Below, one piece after another: positions 15,140 to 23,575 of a stretch of DNA of 64,000 bases. Every line of letters begins with the position of its first letter. Position 1 is the first letter of the stretch. This DNA is from Agarivorans aestuarii (GTDB taxonomy: Bacteria; Pseudomonadota; Gammaproteobacteria; Enterobacterales; Celerinatantimonadaceae): NCBI RefSeq assembly GCF_019670125.1, contig NZ_AP023033.1, forward strand, positions 628,501-692,500. Reading direction: 5' to 3'. The translations under genes were made by a program, and so were the position numbers. Below the pieces are notes generated by a model that searched no databases, had not been told where the DNA came from, and was given only the letters and a program-made list of their open reading frames with translations.

Positions 15140-17791
15140 TTATTCGGCCACAGAGCGCCATTTGTCTAGGTTAGGTAGATAGACCTTTTGGTGTAGGGCT
15201 TGTTGTTGGCTATCGGAATAGTCTGGGTAGCGTAAATCACCAACCTCATCGATGGCCAAATCCTTCATCGTTTCGTAAGTCCATTCAACTTCCCCATCAT
15301 CATTGCTTGTTGCACGAATGATTAGATGGCCTATATCAAAACTCATCAGCATCTCTTTGTAGCGACTGCCATGACGCCTTAGAAAGTTCACCGCTTCCAT
15401 GGCGTCTTGAGTGAAGGCGCCTCGCGCGTAGACCACTTCACTGGCCGGAACGAAAATTAGTGATGGGTCGACATTTTTTACGTACTCTGGATTGATAGAG
15501 CCGTGCCAATGGTGGTTCCCATACAATACCTGCCCGGTAATGGCACCTAGCCCATATTCACGCATAATGCGGTCTTGGTTATGGGCATAAATGTCACCTT
15601 GGAACTGCACTGTAAAGTCTTGGTAATTCATGCTAAATGCTAAGGAGTTGGCATTTAAATCACAGGAGTTAACAGCGATGGCATCTTCTGAACAAGAGTC
15701 ACCAAACGTATTGAGAATTTTTACGTTGGTACCTTCAAATTCAAACTCTCGTCCACTGGAAAAAAAGTTTCTATCACCGCCGTCTTCTTCGTGCATCGAG
15801 CGTTGCACCATTACATTTGGAAAGGCGTTTACAAAAGCTTCGTGTCCGTCGGAGATAAACCCATCATAAACTTGGCGTCGATAAGTTCCGGCAATATGGT
15901 CTCCGTGAGGGTGAGTTAACCATAGGTAGTCTGGCTCAATGTTGTTGGCTTTAAGGAATGGAATTACTCTATCAAGGTTCACCCACCATTGGCCTAAATC
16001 TACAATCAGCGTTTTACCGCTGGGCATTAAAAATGCCGCAGCATTACCGTGGCTAGAGTCAAAAAAGATCACAACAAAGTCGTTGTTAACAGGTTCTTGC
16101 TTACTCACTATTGCCAGTTGTGTTTTTTGAATGTCTCCATTAGAAAGCTGCCAAGATATTTCATAATCTCCAGGAGCTAAGTTCGCTAACTGTTGGCTAC
16201 TTAAGTGCGCAAAAAAACCGCCATAAATGACGCTAGTGAATCGGCCCTCAATGACATCCTTGTACTCTTCTACTTCATATTGCAGTTCAGCATCTTGTAC
16301 CTCAGAGTCTTCAGCTAACCCACTAATGGTCACTTGGGTGAGTTGATTACCATAGGGGTCAACTTTGATTGATAATTGCTTTGGCTTGTCTAGGTAGAAG
16401 CTTTGTTGCTTAGGCCCAATTTTAGCGGCCATGGCAACTGGCTCTCGTGATACGTCAAAGTAGTCAAAGTCTTGGTATCCCCAACTTTTGATGATTTCAA
16501 TTTTGTTGCTGCCTTCTTTAAACTCCATGGGGAAATTGGCTGTTTCCCAATAGGTTCGACTGGAGCGAAAACCTGCGCCAGGTAAAGCAAACTCATCATT
16601 CACTTTTATATCTTGTGCTTTATCGCTACTGCCGGTTCGATAGCGGAAACTTACGTTATACAAACCCGCTTGGGCTACGTTTACATAGAACAGCAAGTTA
16701 CCGCTATTTTCCATGCTGACATACTTACCACCACTGGCTGCATCATCAAGGGTATCCCAGTCTGAGTCCCCATAACTGCGAACTTTCATTAGTTCGCCAA
16801 GGGTTACATCTTCGGCTTCATAGCGATCACCTGCTGGGCCCGTTAGATTTTCATCCTCAATGACTTTGATTTCAAAGGTTGTCGGCTCCATGTAGTCAAA
16901 GTCGACCTGTGCTTGATACGAGCCGGGTTCAAGTTGGGAAAGGCCATCTGCACTGATTGTTAGTTGGTTGCACTCATCATTTAGCGTATAGCTCGCGGGT
17001 TCTCCACCTATAGACACACCAACTAACTTGTTGGTATTTAGTTTTAACTCTGCAGAAATTGGGTTCATTTCTTTGGTATAGTGCACGCCTTGTGTGAGTG
17101 CATATTGAGAAGCAAATCTTATAGGGCTGCTGCTCACTTCCAATTGGTCAAAAATGGTATATCCCCACGACAGGCGAATCTCCATAGAGTAGTTCCCAGC
17201 CTCCAATTCAGGACGCATTATGAACTCGTGCCATTGGGGATCAGCATGCTCTAAGAACTCATAGCCCCATTGGGAGAATGCAGCATTTTCGTGCTGATCG
17301 TCTTGCAGGTTGGTATGGTCTAATTGCCCGTCTTTATACAAGAATATGTGTTGTTTTTTGTATCCTGGCTGAGTGTTTGCGTGGATTTTAAATTCATACA
17401 CACCGTCTTCGGGAATGCTTATGTTATGCAGGTATAGCTTTCCAGAATTACCATTCATGTATACATATTGACCATTGCTCGCAGGGTCTAAGCTTAACTC
17501 TCCGTCACCGTCATGTTGTAAAGTTGGAGCATTTCCAATAACGGCTCCTTTTTCTAAACTCTCATCAAAGGCCGCTTCAAACTCATAATTGTCATAGCTC
17601 TCTACCTGCCAGTCTGTATCGACAACCGATTCGGCCATTAAAGGTAGGCAGCTAGCAGGGATAATGTTATCTACGGGGGTGTCATGAGTATTCGCATTAT
17701 TGTTATCAGATGAGAAACATCCTGCTAGAGCGCCACTCATAAAAGTGGCTATTAGCAATGTTGCAATTTTAGGGGGCTTACACTTGTTCAT
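15140..17791 (-). CDS. lipoprotein with two CBM6/35-like modules and a ComEC-type metallo-beta-lactamase domain
   Basis: 883 residues. Lipobox ALAGC (Cys25). A first beta-sandwich module spans about 60-220 (GQYVYMNGNSGKLYLHNISIPEDGVYEF). A second, CBM6/CBM35-like module spans about 322-447; it starts RYEAEDVTLGE and holds GGKYVSMENSG and AGLYNVSFRYR, with a WGYQDFDYFDVS end. Ig-like spacers follow each. The C-terminal part (about 571-825) is a metallo-beta-lactamase fold: VIFFDSSHGNAAAFL, then the metal motif HPHGDH (627-632), QGDI (Asp733) and a His-rich GNHHWHG (758-764), in the style of ComEC/Rec2 hydrolases. It should be a surface-anchored metal-dependent hydrolase docked on polysaccharide. 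The bond it cleaves is unknown. Operator 8 lies 65 bp upstream. I know no characterised protein with this architecture. Confidence 0.75.
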   Translation of the reverse strand: MNKCKPPKIATLLIATFMSGALAGCFSSDNNNANTHDTPVDNIIPASCLPLMAESVVDTDWQVESYDNYEFEAAFDESLEKGAVIGNAPTLQHDGDGELSLDPASNGQYVYMNGNSGKLYLHNISIPEDGVYEFKIHANTQPGYKKQHIFLYKDGQLDHTNLQDDQHENAAFSQWGYEFLEHADPQWHEFIMRPELEAGNYSMEIRLSWGYTIFDQLEVSSSPIRFASQYALTQGVHYTKEMNPISAELKLNTNKLVGVSIGGEPASYTLNDECNQLTISADGLSQLEPGSYQAQVDFDYMEPTTFEIKVIEDENLTGPAGDRYEAEDVTLGELMKVRSYGDSDWDTLDDAASGGKYVSMENSGNLLFYVNVAQAGLYNVSFRYRTGSSDKAQDIKVNDEFALPGAGFRSSRTYWETANFPMEFKEGSNKIEIIKSWGYQDFDYFDVSREPVAMAAKIGPKQQSFYLDKPKQLSIKVDPYGNQLTQVTISGLAEDSEVQDAELQYEVEEYKDVIEGRFTSVIYGGFFAHLSSQQLANLAPGDYEISWQLSNGDIQKTQLAIVSKQEPVNNDFVVIFFDSSHGNAAAFLMPSGKTLIVDLGQWWVNLDRVIPFLKANNIEPDYLWLTHPHGDHIAGTYRRQVYDGFISDGHEAFVNAFPNVMVQRSMHEEDGGDRNFFSSGREFEFEGTNVKILNTFGDSCSEDAIAVNSCDLNANSLAFSMNYQDFTVQFQGDIYAHNQDRIMREYGLGAITGQVLYGNHHWHGSINPEYVKNVDPSLIFVPASEVVYARGAFTQDAMEAVNFLRRHGSRYKEMLMSFDIGHLIIRATSNDDGEVEWTYETMKDLAIDEVGDLRYPDYSDSQQQALHQKVYLPNLDKWRSVAE

Positions 17792-17855
17792 TTATCCTTC
17801 AACTCCAAAAGTGTATTAGTGATTTAAATCGATTTTTGTTCATAGTGAATACTAA

Positions 17856-17871
17856 ATCGTAACGTTTTCAT
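17856..17871. promoter_or_regulatory. mannan-regulon operator 8
   Basis: ATCGTAACGTTTTCAT, centred at 17863/17864, 65 bp before the MBL-lipoprotein start on the minus strand. 13 of 16 matches. It lies in the 271-bp gap shared with the divergent GH26 lipoprotein gene. Confidence 0.66.
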
Positions 17872-18008
17872 TTTTATTTAAGGAATATGATGCCGATGAC
17901 TTTTCGAGTACTTGATGATTTGTCATCTTGATAACTATCGATTGTTATTTGGGAGTTTATAAAGAGAGGGATATCTAAGTTTCAGTAAGTTTCTATAGAA
18001 TAACCTTT

Positions 18009-18024
18009 GTCGTAACGATACGAT
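18009..18024. promoter_or_regulatory. mannan-regulon operator 9
   Basis: GTCGTAACGATACGAT, centred at 18016/18017, about 39 bp before the GH26 lipoprotein start. 13 of 16 matches, with a mismatch on the right of the centre. The position would overlap a promoter, which fits repression. Confidence 0.62.
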
Positions 18025-18062
18025 TTCTGGCGTTTTTGTTTTGAATTTTACAAGAGGTATGT

Positions 18063-19241
18063 ATGAAGTTATCTCCGTTTATTGCGGCACTTACAATAGC
18101 TTTAGTCTCGACGGGCTGCGTTAGCTCTGGCAATGATAGAACCGAAGAGAGCAATAAAGCTGCTCAGTTAAGTAATCCAGATTCCTCGCTAACAACCCAA
18201 GAGCTATACAGAAAGTTAGTAAGCCTAGAAGATAAAACTGAGAACAAACTACTTAGTGGGTTGTTTGGCGGATATAGTGACATTGAAAGAACCGATTACG
18301 GCCGCTATAACGGAGATGGTGAGTTTGTTCAGGATGAACAAGGTCAAAAAGTAGATGATAATGAAATGGTGCGAATTGAAAAAGTAACTGGTAAACGCCC
18401 CGTCATTTATGCCTGTGATTTTGGTCTGGGATGGAACGCCTATGAGAAAGCAAGTGATGCTATTTATACCGGCTGTGCTGAAGATTTAATACTTAAAGCC
18501 AAGCAAGGCCATGTAGTACAAATTAGTAACCACTTAATTAGCCCAATCAATACTTTTTCAGATAACTTTAAAACCGCAGTTAGTAACCAAGAATATGCCC
18601 GTATTTTTGAAACCGGAAGTGTGGAGCGCGCACGTTGGTTAGACATAATGGATGAAGTTGCCATCGGATTAGAGAAGTTTAAGCAAGCCGACGTGCCAGT
18701 TATCTTTAGGCCCTTGCATGAAATGAACGGCGATTGGTTTTGGTGGGGAGCTGATAACGCAGAGGGCGGCACCGCCGAGCGGCAGGCACTGTTTGTTAAG
18801 TTATATCAAGACATGCACAAGTACTTAAGTGAAGATAAGGGCTTAAACAATTTGATCTGGGTTTATTCACCTGACCGGGGGCGACCTTCTTTAGTAGAGT
18901 ATTACCCTGGTGATGCTTACGTAGATATTGTTGGCTTAGATGCATACTTTAATGGGCAAGCAGATATTGATGATCTAAAAGCTGACTATAGGGTGATGAC
19001 CACCACGTTTAACAAACCTTATGCATTAACCGAAACCGGGCCCCGTTCAAATTGGAATCCAAATGGACGATGGCTACCTAAAACGCCATTTGATTACCAT
19101 AACCTAATCAAAGAAATTGAAAAGGATATGCCAAAAACAGCCTTTTTTATTACCTGGAACACGGGCTTTGGCCCTTCTTGGAACCTGAACGCAAAAGAGG
19201 CCTTTAATCACCCTTGGGTGGCTACCTTAGGCGAGTTTTAA
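18063..19241 (+). CDS. GH26 beta-mannanase lipoprotein
   Basis: 392 residues. Lipobox VSTGC (Cys19) with Val at +2 predicts outer-membrane attachment. A single GH26 domain fills about 45-392: acid/base Glu220 in FRPLHEMNGDWFWWG, nucleophile Glu324 in ALTETGP, and IWVYSPDRG and YVDIVGLDAY typical of the family. There is no binding module. It is clearly related to the secreted GH26 at 9959 over the whole barrel. A membrane-bound GH26 without CBM usually works on short mannooligosaccharides at the periplasmic side or cell surface, which suggests exo- or mannobiose-releasing activity (inference). An AGAGGTATGT site precedes the ATG. A terminator follows. Confidence 0.87.
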   Translation: MKLSPFIAALTIALVSTGCVSSGNDRTEESNKAAQLSNPDSSLTTQELYRKLVSLEDKTENKLLSGLFGGYSDIERTDYGRYNGDGEFVQDEQGQKVDDNEMVRIEKVTGKRPVIYACDFGLGWNAYEKASDAIYTGCAEDLILKAKQGHVVQISNHLISPINTFSDNFKTAVSNQEYARIFETGSVERARWLDIMDEVAIGLEKFKQADVPVIFRPLHEMNGDWFWWGADNAEGGTAERQALFVKLYQDMHKYLSEDKGLNNLIWVYSPDRGRPSLVEYYPGDAYVDIVGLDAYFNGQADIDDLKADYRVMTTTFNKPYALTETGPRSNWNPNGRWLPKTPFDYHNLIKEIEKDMPKTAFFITWNTGFGPSWNLNAKEAFNHPWVATLGEF

Positions 19242-19250
19242 GTTTAAGCA

Positions 19251-19289
19251 TCCCTCAAAAAGGCTGAGTTAGGTAGCCTTTTTGAGGGA
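19251..19289. terminator. bidirectional terminator between convergent genes
   Basis: TCCCTCAAAAAGGCT pairs perfectly with AGCCTTTTTGAGGGA (15 bp) around a 9-nt loop. The T-run is inside the stem on both strands. Confidence 0.75.
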
Positions 19290-19316
19290 GTGTAATTCGA
19301 TTAAAGTTATGGACTT

Positions 19317-20075
19317 CTAATCTTGATAAGCTTTAATTAGGTAGTACTCTTCAAGCTGTTTTATCTCACCGCTATCTTTCATCTCTTGGAGCTTACGATT
19401 AACTTGAGGTAGGTATTTTACAAAGGGGGAATGTTTTGAAAAAGCCATGTAGACTTTTTCTGTTTTAACCGGTGCAAAACTTAAAGAAAACTGATCTTTA
19501 TAGCCCAATTTAGCAAGCTGAATCTTGGCGTTGAACTCAGAAGCAATAACATAGTCGATTCTTCCTGCTAGCAGTTTTCCTATGTTCTGCTCAAAGTATT
19601 TTACTTTGTCGATGTCCAGTTTATTCGCTATAAAGCTATCTAATTCGACTCCCCAACTATCTCCAATGATGCTGCCTCCAGTTAACCCGGTAAGTTCGTT
19701 TAAGGTAATCAGTGGAAGTTGGTTTTCTTTGTTGGTAATAATAACAATGCGATCTTCAGAGTAGTATGGGTCACAATAGACTAAGTAGTCAGCCCTCTCT
19801 TCGGTGAAGTAAATGCTATTGATTAAGTCTATAGAGCCTTGATAAGCGCCAGATACCGCTCTCTTCCATGGGAGAAGCACTGGTTCTGTAGTAATGCCTA
19901 GTTCATCAAAAATCAATTCAACTAGTTTGGGACCCACTCCAATTAAGTTGCCTTCTTCGTTCGCCCAGCTAATTGGAGCTTCAGTCGGGTGGGAAGAGTA
20001 TTTGAGGCGCTTTTGTGCATGGGTATCGGTGGAAAGACCGATTAACAAAACAGCTGCGAGTAAAAGTAATTTCAT
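19317..20075 (-). CDS. extracellular solute-binding protein, family 3-like
   Basis: About 252 residues with a Sec signal peptide (MKLLLLAAVLLIGLSTDTHAQ). The mature part has SBP family 3 features: ISWANEEGNLIGVGPKLVELIFDELG, LLPWKRAVSGAYQGSIDLI and the second-lobe VIASEFNAKIQLAKLG. No ABC permease or ATPase lies beside it. Many stand-alone members in marine Gammaproteobacteria are of unknown function, and some feed sensory systems. I place the start at 20075, since the frame upstream to 20126 adds a poor N-terminus, but the ribosome site is weak in both cases. The ligand is probably an amino acid or similar small polar molecule, at low certainty. Confidence 0.7.
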   Translation of the reverse strand: MKLLLLAAVLLIGLSTDTHAQKRLKYSSHPTEAPISWANEEGNLIGVGPKLVELIFDELGITTEPVLLPWKRAVSGAYQGSIDLINSIYFTEERADYLVYCDPYYSEDRIVIITNKENQLPLITLNELTGLTGGSIIGDSWGVELDSFIANKLDIDKVKYFEQNIGKLLAGRIDYVIASEFNAKIQLAKLGYKDQFSLSFAPVKTEKVYMAFSKHSPFVKYLPQVNRKLQEMKDSGEIKQLEEYYLIKAYQD

Positions 20076-20785
20076 CTTCAAATGAGTATTTATAAGCTTT
20101 GCCAACCTGCATACTGTTAGTATCATTTAAATAACATATAGCAATGAATAGCTCGATAAGCAAAGCTAGGACCTCTGCGGCATTAGCAGAGTTTCACGTT
20201 AGAGTTGTAGGGAGTATCTAGAGTCGTCAATAGGCTCGTGTTAGCACCTCTTGTGCATCCACGGTTTTGCAACAGTTCTCGCTTTTAGTTTAACGGAGAT
20301 TTCTTGATATGCTCTTAAACTAATCATTTGGTTGGTAAGAGTTTTGTTATGCATCGTTGAATTAGCGTGTCCGCTATTGTAATTACCTGTGGGTTTTAGC
20401 GTCAGTTCGCTTTAGTCCAAAACCAATTGTGTGAACACTACAATCACAAATAACATGCTAAGCAGGCAAAAATTATTGGCTAGATACCGCTTTTTGTAAG
20501 CGCAGCGATGTAAAAATAGGATGTATTTAAACTGTTGTGGGGTATAAGTTGGGGTATCTAAAATACAGATTGAATAAATTTACAATTTTATCAAATGCTT
20601 ATGTTTTGATGGGCGACATGATATAGCCAGCTTCTCAAGCTTGAAAAAAGGGTAGGCTTTTTAGCTTGCCCTTTTTTATTGGCTGAAACTCACGCATACT
20701 CAAGATGTGACTGCAACAAATGCGCTATGGTTTAGGATTGAACGATGGAGTTAAGCGCAGCTAACCACGTTAAGGAGAACGAGTT
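20076..20785. other. gene-free stretch with a hairpin and an orphan terminator
   Basis: About 700 bp without a supported gene. Visible elements are a short hairpin CTCTGC/GCAGAG near 20173-20191 and a strong terminator at 20644-20677. A short non-coding RNA ending at that terminator is possible; I could not identify a convincing promoter. Confidence 0.4.
20644..20677 (+). terminator. orphan Rho-independent terminator
   Basis: AAAAAAGGGTAGGC pairs with GCTTGCCCTTTTTT (two wobbles, one mismatch) around a 6-nt loop. No gene ends before it on either strand. Confidence 0.65.
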
Positions 20786-21277
20786 ATGCGATTTTTGTTA
20801 GCATTAAGTTTATTGCTATGTTCCTCATTCAGCTCTGCTGAATTAGCAACGCCACAAGACGAACCGATACTAACCATTGCTGGCCTTATTCAGCATGGAA
20901 ATAATCAAGGTGCAGCAGACTTTGACCTAAAGATGCTACAGGCCTTGCCACAGCACACCATTGTTACACGCCACCCCTGGGTTGAAACCCGCCATCACTA
21001 CAAAGGCCCAAGAGTGGCTGAAGTACTCGAGTTAGCCGGGGCTCAATCGAGCAAGCTTACCTTAGTGGCCTTGAATAATTATGAAATTGAGATCGACTTT
21101 TCCGACATAGAGAAGTTTGAGCCTATCTTGGCTTGGTCTGATAACGATCGTCCAATGCGGGTGCGAGATAAAGGCCCATTGTGGTTAATGCTGCCGATAG
21201 ATGACCATCCCGAATTGCTGCAAATGCCTTATAATGATTTTATGATTTGGCAGTTACGACGCATTATTGTTAAGTGA
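20786..21277 (+). CDS. small exported molybdopterin-domain-like protein
   Basis: 163 residues with a Sec signal peptide (cleavage near SSA, residue 18). The mature part resembles the sulfite-oxidase-type molybdopterin-binding fold (PILTIAGLI..., VETRHHYKGPRVAEVLELAGA..., DRPMRVRDKGPLWLMLPIDDHPEL), a family of small periplasmic proteins. It has no cysteine after the signal, so it cannot bind the cofactor through the usual Cys. A sensory or partner role is therefore more likely than catalysis (inference). The GGAGAACGAGTT region precedes the ATG. It lies 12 bp before the GGDEF-EAL gene and is very probably cotranscribed with it, so it may act as its periplasmic partner. Confidence 0.65.
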   Translation: MRFLLALSLLLCSSFSSAELATPQDEPILTIAGLIQHGNNQGAADFDLKMLQALPQHTIVTRHPWVETRHHYKGPRVAEVLELAGAQSSKLTLVALNNYEIEIDFSDIEKFEPILAWSDNDRPMRVRDKGPLWLMLPIDDHPELLQMPYNDFMIWQLRRIIVK

Positions 21278-21289
21278 GCCTAGCTATTG

Positions 21290-23197
21290 ATGAATTGGCT
21301 TACCCAGCTTTCGCAAAAATATAAGAAGTTTTTAATTTCCTTAGTGGTATCACTGTTTGTGGTCAGTGCGGTCATCAGTATTTACCAATTAAGGCAAATT
21401 ATTCAACTACTTGAGTCGCCTAAGTCGTCTACGTCTTGGTCGGTTGTTCAGTTGCAAATGGAGCATCGTCGTTTCATTAATTCGCTGCAGCTGTATCGGC
21501 TTGGCGGCGTTAAGCATTCTGACCTGATGCTGCGTTATGACATTTTGTGGAGTCGTTTCCCGGTGCTGTTAGAAGGCCAAGAAAATGCGGGCTTTCATAA
21601 TATAAAGTCTGCCAGACAATTGGTTCGAGAACTGTTTCAAGAGGTTCAACGTATCGAACCTTTACTGCAAGCTTTACCGCCTAGTCATGAAAAATTTGAG
21701 CAGGTTATTGAACGGCTGAATATGTATTCGGCGCCTATCAACACCCTGGTGAATAAAGAGTTTCAGCGAAATAGCGAGTTTGATAAGAAAACCGACTTTA
21801 AGTTATTGCAACTGCAGCTGATTTTGTCTTTTGCTATTGGTGCGCTGCTAATTAGCGGCTCCATTTTGATTGTGATGATAGTGCGCGAGAATCATATCAA
21901 CCGCTATCTTGCTAATCATGATGTGCTCACCGGCCTACCTAACCGCGCCGGTTTACGAGAATTTATTGCGAGTCTAGAAAACAATCGTCGTGATTACGCG
22001 ATTATGGTGCTAGACCTTAACGGCTTTAAAAGCATTAACGACAGCTATGGTCACGAGTATGGCGACCGCATCTTAAACGTGGTGGCGCAGCGCTTAAATG
22101 GGCAAATGCGCCACTGTGATTATGCGGTGCGTTTAGGTGGTGATGAATTTGCCATTGTACAAACTAGAGTGCGCTCTAGTGAAGATTGCTCGGGCTTCGC
22201 GCAGCGCTTAATTAACGTAATAGAAAAGCCTATGTCTTTAGAAGACAGGGAGTGCTTTGTAGGCACCAGTATCGGCATTAGTACCGCCTTAGATAGCCAA
22301 GACGACTGGCTAAGCATATTAGGCCAAGCTGATACCGCGATGTATCAGGCTAAGCAGGAGTCACGTTGCAGCTCTTGGAAATTCTTCGAAGGACAAATGC
22401 AACTGGCTAAAGAGCGAGAGCAGCACCTACTTAGCCAGTTTCGTGATGCCTTAGAAAACCAGCAAATGAGTTTGTTTTACCAACCTATTTTGGACCTAGC
22501 GAATGACAAAGTGGTCGGTGCCGAAGTGCAAGCGCGCTGGGAGCATCCGGTTTATGGTTGGGTAGAGCAGGCCGAGTTGGTCGATGTTGCCCATGCTTGC
22601 GGCAGTGTGGTGGCGTTGGAGTCTTGGGTACTGCGAGCATCCACTCAGCAACTTAAGCGTTGGCAGCATGGCTTAAATACCAATTTGCAATTGGCGGTGT
22701 CGATTTCTTCATCCACCTTACACAACGACTTATTAGTCCTGGTGAACAAAGTATTAATTGAAAGCCGAATATTGCCACATCGCTTAATCATTAACATTAT
22801 CGATAGCAACCAACAAATGCTATTAGATTGTGTGGATGCCATTCGTGAGTTACGCAGAATTGGGGTGAGTTTATCACTGGATAATTTTGGTAGCGCAGAA
22901 TGCCCCTTGGAATTGCTTAATCACCTGCCTGTACAGTACTTGCGCGGCGCTAAATCCTTAATGTCGGACTTGCTTAATACCAGCGACAAACAGCCTATGT
23001 TGATAGCCACAGTGATGTTTGCCAATCGTTTGGGAGTGAAATTATTGGTAGACGGCGTAGAGAATCAACAGCATTTAGAGCAGCTTAAAGACATTACAAA
23101 AGAAGTGTTGGTATTGGGAGCGGCTGTCGCTGCGTGGGCGCCAGCCGAAGAGTTCTCCCCTTACCTGAGAGCATTTGCAGATCGCGCTAGCGAGTAA
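21290..23197 (+). CDS. diguanylate cyclase with degenerate EAL domain
   Basis: About 635 residues. Membrane segments at about 13-33 and 178-199 enclose a helical periplasmic sensor. The GGDEF domain (about 205-370) has an intact GGDEF (284-288) and a RxxD inhibition site (RHCD, 275-278), exactly five residues ahead. The EAL domain (about 375-625) is degraded: EAL reads EVQ, the DDFG(T) motif is DNFGSAECP, the IDK Lys-Asp region reads RGAK, and EGVE is DGVE. It should make cyclic-di-GMP with product inhibition, while the EAL half probably does not hydrolyse it and may bind ligand or partners. TTG 21287 is the alternative start. The gene follows the small exported protein. Confidence 0.86.
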   Translation: MNWLTQLSQKYKKFLISLVVSLFVVSAVISIYQLRQIIQLLESPKSSTSWSVVQLQMEHRRFINSLQLYRLGGVKHSDLMLRYDILWSRFPVLLEGQENAGFHNIKSARQLVRELFQEVQRIEPLLQALPPSHEKFEQVIERLNMYSAPINTLVNKEFQRNSEFDKKTDFKLLQLQLILSFAIGALLISGSILIVMIVRENHINRYLANHDVLTGLPNRAGLREFIASLENNRRDYAIMVLDLNGFKSINDSYGHEYGDRILNVVAQRLNGQMRHCDYAVRLGGDEFAIVQTRVRSSEDCSGFAQRLINVIEKPMSLEDRECFVGTSIGISTALDSQDDWLSILGQADTAMYQAKQESRCSSWKFFEGQMQLAKEREQHLLSQFRDALENQQMSLFYQPILDLANDKVVGAEVQARWEHPVYGWVEQAELVDVAHACGSVVALESWVLRASTQQLKRWQHGLNTNLQLAVSISSSTLHNDLLVLVNKVLIESRILPHRLIINIIDSNQQMLLDCVDAIRELRRIGVSLSLDNFGSAECPLELLNHLPVQYLRGAKSLMSDLLNTSDKQPMLIATVMFANRLGVKLLVDGVENQQHLEQLKDITKEVLVLGAAVAAWAPAEEFSPYLRAFADRASE

Positions 23198-23501
23198 GCT
23201 GTTTGAAGTCGGCCAGTAAGCTGTGGATTTGCTCTAGTTTGGCAACCATTACCTTTAATTGAGTAACAAAGTGCTCGTCGTCTTGGCTTTCTTGTAGTAG
23301 CACCAAATCACTCGCTAACTCTTCTACATAGGGTAAAAACTGTTGGTCTTTGGCCTTAAATAAACTGTCTTTAAACAACTCGGTATACTTGGCTTTGCCT
23401 TGCTCTTGTTGTTGCTGAATCACCGTGTCAGCATCAATAGCCTTGTGGTAGATGTCTTTGAGGTTTTCTTGTATTTGCTCAATGAGCTTGGTTTTATCCA
23501 T
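23187..23501 (-). CDS. conserved small helical protein of unknown function
   Basis: About 104 residues (108 from GTG at 23513). The sequence is charged and helical throughout, with heptad-like spacing (LIEQIQENLKDIYHKAIDADTVIQQQQEQGKAKYTELF) and no signal peptide or membrane segment. I do not recognise the family. The 3' end overlaps the GGDEF-EAL gene by 11 bp in a convergent way. It lies upstream of nothing on its own strand except epmB, whose stop is about 75 bp before this start, so cotranscription with epmB is possible. A cytoplasmic coiled-coil adaptor is only a guess. Confidence 0.55.
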   Translation of the reverse strand: MDKTKLIEQIQENLKDIYHKAIDADTVIQQQQEQGKAKYTELFKDSLFKAKDQQFLPYVEELASDLVLLQESQDDEHFVTQLKVMVAKLEQIHSLLADFKQLTR

Positions 23502-23575
23502 GAATGTGGTCACTGTATTTGGGTGAATACGCGCTTAACTCAAATGGCAGTTAAGCCTTGTTCTGTTGCTTTAGT

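Noticed and set aside
20786-21277. catalytic molybdenum enzyme
   Set aside because: No cysteine for the cofactor and only one small domain; a catalytic call is not supported.
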